A stretch of DNA of 33,788 bases. Source: Cellvibrionales bacterium. Lineage in GTDB: Bacteria; Pseudomonadota; Gammaproteobacteria; Pseudomonadales; GM7GCV1. Location: contig JACONM010000012.1 in the NCBI GenBank assembly GCA_014323765.1, forward strand, positions 76,814 to 110,601. Direction: 5' to 3'. This document shows, piece by piece, positions 31,150 to 33,788 of the stretch (positions are counted from its first letter, which is position 1; every line of letters begins with the position of its first letter). A program made the position numbers and the translations under genes. The notes under the pieces are model-generated. The model saw nothing but the letters and a program-made list of their open reading frames with translations, had not been told where the DNA came from and did no database searches.

Positions 31150-33788
31150 TCAGGGGGCTTCCACAATGCGCAGACGGTAGTCGTTGACGATGCTCTCGGT
31201 GTCGCCGCTGCCGGTGGTGGCGCGGAGGAAGATGGGGCGGGTGCTGGTGCGGTTGGCTTGGTTGACTATGAGCATGTTGCTGCCGACTGTGACTTGCTTG
31301 GTGGTTATTTCTTCGGGGTCGTGGTGGACATTCCAATTTAGGGTTAGGGTGGTGCCGTTGCTTAGGGTGAAGGTGGCGGGGAGGTTGATGTTGCCGGTGA
31401 TGGATTCGACGGTGTCACCGTCAGTTAGCTGGATGTCGCTGGCGGTGGTGCCGATTTGGGGGGTGGTGGTAGTACGTTGGTTGGGGATTAGGGTGCCGCA
31501 TTGGATGCCGATCGATGCGAAGTTGGCGCAGTGGTCGATATTGTCTGCGGCGTTGCTGGTACCATCGTAGTCGTTATAGACCAGAGCCGGCGGTTGATTA
31601 TTGTCGCCGAAGTTCCAGGCACCTAAGGCGTTGCTGGCGGCGGCGTTCCATTCTGAGCCGGCGTTGGTGGCGGTGAGAAGTATGGGGTTGGCGACCGGGG
31701 CTGCCGTCTCGCTGCGCACGGTCTCGCCAGTGGCGGTGCCGAAGCCGTAGCTGGCGGTGTCGTTGCTGGTATTAAACTGAAAACCCACTAGTCTGCCGAC
31801 TGTGCCACCCCCATCCCTACCGTCCACTGCGCCAGTCGCGTAGCTTGCGGTGATGCTGCCAGTGCCGAACTGAATGCCGACTAGACCGCCCGCCCAATCT
31901 AGGCTATCCCCGCCCGTCACCGCGCCAGTCGAGTAGCTCGCAATGATGGTGCCGCTACTACTGCTGCCCACTAAGCCGCCCACATAATTTCTAATTCCAT
32001 CCCCACCGTTTACAGTGCCGGTGGCGTAGCTGGCTACAATGCTGTTGCCACCAAGCCTGCTCTGAAGGCCCACCAAGCCGCCCGCTATGTTGGTCGCATC
32101 GGCAGGCGGCCCACCAGCCGTTTCAGATAGTGCGCCAGTGGCGTAGCTGGCGACGATGGTGCCACCAGAAAGCTGGGTGCCCACTAAGCCACCCACCCGA
32201 TCTCCGCCCGCCCCACCGTCCGCCGTAACGCTCGCGTGGCTGGCAGTGATGGTGCCATCTTCCTGCGTCCCCACTAACCCTCCCACGTTATCGTTGGCTC
32301 TGCCGCCCCCACCGTTCACGGCCCCGCTTGCATGGCTGTTGATGATGTTTCCCTGAGACTGGTAGCTCATCAGCGAACCCACGTGGGCATGACTACTGCC
32401 GCTGCCCGTATAATCCGCTAGGGCTTCCTCTAAGCCCAGATTGCGAATGGTGGCGTTGCTTGTGTAGCCCCCAAACAGCCCGATTCTTAGCAAGTCTCGG
32501 CGGATGGCGAGGTTACGAATGACAAAGCCATTGCCGTCAAGGGTGGCGGTGAAGGGGTTGTCATCGTTGCGGGTGTTCTCGCCGCATCTGCCGTTGCTGC
32601 CGCAGTCGCCGATGGGGAGCCAGCCGCCTTGGGCGACTAGGAAGTAGGGGTCGGCGTTGTCGTCGGGGTCTAGGGCGCGGGTGGTGGTGTCCCATGTTCT
32701 GCCGTCGCCATCGGCATCGAAGTCTAAGTCTTGGGTGAGTTCGTAGCCGGTGCAGCCGCCTTGTTCTGGGCAGCCGAAGGTGATACCGGTGGCATCAGCA
32801 CTGGTTTTGTAGCTGGTGCCGGCTAAGTTGTAGCGCATGTTGTGGAGCATGGTTAGGGTGTCGATTTCGATCAGGCCGTCGCCGTCTATGTCGGCTATGG
32901 TGGCGCGGGAGATAATTTCTAGGGTGTGGGAGATGCTGGCAGCGCGGTAACCGCCGCCTGCGGCGACGCTGGCGATGATTTTGATTTGTCCGGCGGCTTG
33001 GGCGGTGAGTGCGCCGGTGTTGGTGTTGATGGTGGCTAGATTGGTGGGTTGGTCGTCGGTGCCGGTGACGGACCAGGTGATGGGGGCGGTGCTGTTGGTG
33101 GTGGCGGTGAAGGTGTGAGTGGTGCCTGATACTAGGCTGGCGGGTGGGGTGCCGGTGAAAGCGAGGGTGGAGTCGCGTAGGGTGATGGTTAGGGTGATGC
33201 TCTGAGTGGCGGCGGTGTGAGTGGTGGTTTGAGGGACGCTGATGGTGACTGTGGTCGAGCCGGCGGCGATGGGGGTTAGGGTGGCGGTGCGGTTGGTACC
33301 GGCGGTGGTGGCGATGCTGGGGTTGGAGGTACGCCAGCTGATATTGGCGGGGGAGGTGCTGGTGGCGGTTAGGGTGAGAGGGCCGTCTGCGAGTGGAATG
33401 TCGGTCTCAACGGCACCGAAGGCTAGGGTGGTGGGTAGGCGAGTAATGGTTAGGGTGTGGGTGATGCTGGCGGCGCGGTAACCGCCGCCTGCGGCGACTT
33501 GGGCGGTTATTTTTACTTGGCCGGCGGCTTGGGGGGTGAGCACGCCACTGCTGGTGTTGATGGTGGCTAGATTGGTGGGTTGATCGTTGGGGGCGGTGAC
33601 GGACCAAGTTATTGCGGTGGTGCCGCGGGTGGTGGCGGTGAAGGTGTGGGTGGTGCCGGCTACTAGGCTGGCGGGTGGATTATTGGTGAAGGTTAGGTTG
33701 GGGTTTTGTTGGGTGGTGGTGGCAGTGCTGCTGCTGTTGTTATTGTTGGTGTCGCTGGCGTTGTTATCGTTGTTATTGTCCCCCCCCC
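31150..33788 (-). CDS. GLUG/Ig-repeat surface or secreted protein (C-terminal 879 codons, open at window edge)
   Basis: The frame is open from the TAG-type stop near 31150 to the window end, so the N-terminus and any signal peptide are not visible. From the N-terminal side: an Asn/Ser/Thr-rich linker, two Ig-like (Big-type) domain pairs at about 33436-33696 and 32905-33165 (both with PASLV.GTTHTFTATT and GGGYRAASI.HTL), the acidic DIDGDGLIEIDTL (calcium-binding-like) with a following domain having CPEQGGCTGYE, then about seven GLUG units (VGGLVG...SYATG) between 32390 and 31720, and a C-terminal Ig-like tail. GLUG and Big domains are typical of adhesins and extracellular proteins. No C-terminal anchor is seen. 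It is convergent with gltA. Confidence 0.8.
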   Translation of the reverse strand, partial: GGDNNNDNNASDTNNNNSSSTATTTQQNPNLTFTNNPPASLVAGTTHTFTATTRGTTAITWSVTAPNDQPTNLATINTSSGVLTPQAAGQVKITAQVAAGGGYRAASITHTLTITRLPTTLAFGAVETDIPLADGPLTLTATSTSPANISWRTSNPSIATTAGTNRTATLTPIAAGSTTVTISVPQTTTHTAATQSITLTITLRDSTLAFTGTPPASLVSGTTHTFTATTNSTAPITWSVTGTDDQPTNLATINTNTGALTAQAAGQIKIIASVAAGGGYRAASISHTLEIISRATIADIDGDGLIEIDTLTMLHNMRYNLAGTSYKTSADATGITFGCPEQGGCTGYELTQDLDFDADGDGRTWDTTTRALDPDDNADPYFLVAQGGWLPIGDCGSNGRCGENTRNDDNPFTATLDGNGFVIRNLAIRRDLLRIGLFGGYTSNATIRNLGLEEALADYTGSGSSHAHVGSLMSYQSQGNIINSHASGAVNGGGGRANDNVGGLVGTQEDGTITASHASVTADGGAGGDRVGGLVGTQLSGGTIVASYATGALSETAGGPPADATNIAGGLVGLQSRLGGNSIVASYATGTVNGGDGIRNYVGGLVGSSSSGTIIASYSTGAVTGGDSLDWAGGLVGIQFGTGSITASYATGAVDGRDGGGTVGRLVGFQFNTSNDTASYGFGTATGETVRSETAAPVANPILLTATNAGSEWNAAASNALGAWNFGDNNQPPALVYNDYDGTSNAADNIDHCANFASIGIQCGTLIPNQRTTTTPQIGTTASDIQLTDGDTVESITGNINLPATFTLSNGTTLTLNWNVHHDPEEITTKQVTVGSNMLIVNQANRTSTRPIFLRATTGSGDTESIVNDYRLRIVEAP
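32905..33696 (-). repeat. DNA-level tandem repeat inside the surface-protein gene
   Basis: Two Ig-like units, roughly 32905-33165 and 33436-33696, keep near-identical DNA (for example the block GCGCGGTAACCGCCGCCTGC in both), about 531 bases (177 codons) apart. Repeats of this kind recombine easily and often break assemblies; the window ends in eight C just beyond. Confidence 0.6.

Noticed and set aside
31070-31336. Short His/Gln/Pro-rich frame at the end of the surface-protein gene
   Set aside because: Out-of-frame shadow of the repeat protein's C-terminus.

Overview
The window reads as a chromosomal segment of a free-standing or host-associated gammaproteobacterium-like organism. The basis is the long-form PurC, YajC, Bcp, AroC, FolE, SixA and GltA sequences, a SucC that begins [16 protein letters not shown], a bacterial tRNA-Ala with G3:U70, and sigma70-, sigma32- and Shine-Dalgarno-type signals. 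Housekeeping genes look GC-rich (about 60 percent by eye). Three blocks are clearly more AT-rich and look acquired. Ankyrin-repeat, GLUG/Ig-repeat, toxin-antitoxin and nuclease genes are common in host-associated or uncultured gammaproteobacteria, but the lineage is inference only.

Layout. 1-739 (-): start of a malonyl-CoA synthetase-like acyl-CoA synthetase, cut by the window edge. 1032-1741 (+): signal peptide and ankyrin-repeat protein in two overlapping frames. 2086-3192 (-): purC. 3452-3694 (+): small RRM RNA-binding protein. 3821-8950 (-): 1709-residue exonuclease/RecQ/UvrD fusion. 8985-9986 (-): D-cysteine desulfhydrase. 10086-10934 (-): yajC and bcp. 11092-12072 (-): mdh with a good terminator. 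12195-12270 (+): tRNA-Ala(GGC) with a near-consensus promoter. 12281-13827 (-): AT-rich overlapping pair, a possible modified-DNA reader and a DUF4268 PD-(D/E)XK nuclease. 13888-16163 (-): MFS transporter coupled to aroC. 16241-16849 (+): folE. 16869-17638 (-): sixA and a DUF4389 membrane protein. 17741-19867 (-): htpG with a heat-shock promoter and an unusual N-terminal extension. 20045-20467 (+): CBS-domain protein. 20563-22464 (+): RloA/RloB (AbiL-like) pair with a frameshift in rloB. 22502-23292 (-): HEPN/MNT toxin-antitoxin pair. 23352-29460 (-): sdhA-sdhB-lpd-sucC-sucD. 29767-31053 (+): gltA, divergent from sdhA. 31150-33788 (-): very large GLUG/Ig-repeat surface protein, open at the window end.

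Working together. The right half is a TCA-cycle cluster: gltA faces an sdhA promoter that should drive sdhAB-lpd-sucCD, but the usual sdhCD and sucAB partners are absent here. Two accessory islands interrupt the housekeeping background. One sits beside tRNA-Ala (reader plus nuclease). The other lies between the CBS gene and sucD (RloAB plus HEPN/MNT). Together with the RecQ/UvrD/exonuclease fusion these are the best candidates for genome-defence functions.

The most unusual signals are the A7 frameshift in rloB with 11-base direct repeats around its promoter, the split ankyrin exported protein, the compact tRNA-adjacent nuclease pair, the HtpG tail, and repeated GGGNAGGG words that skew to one strand.
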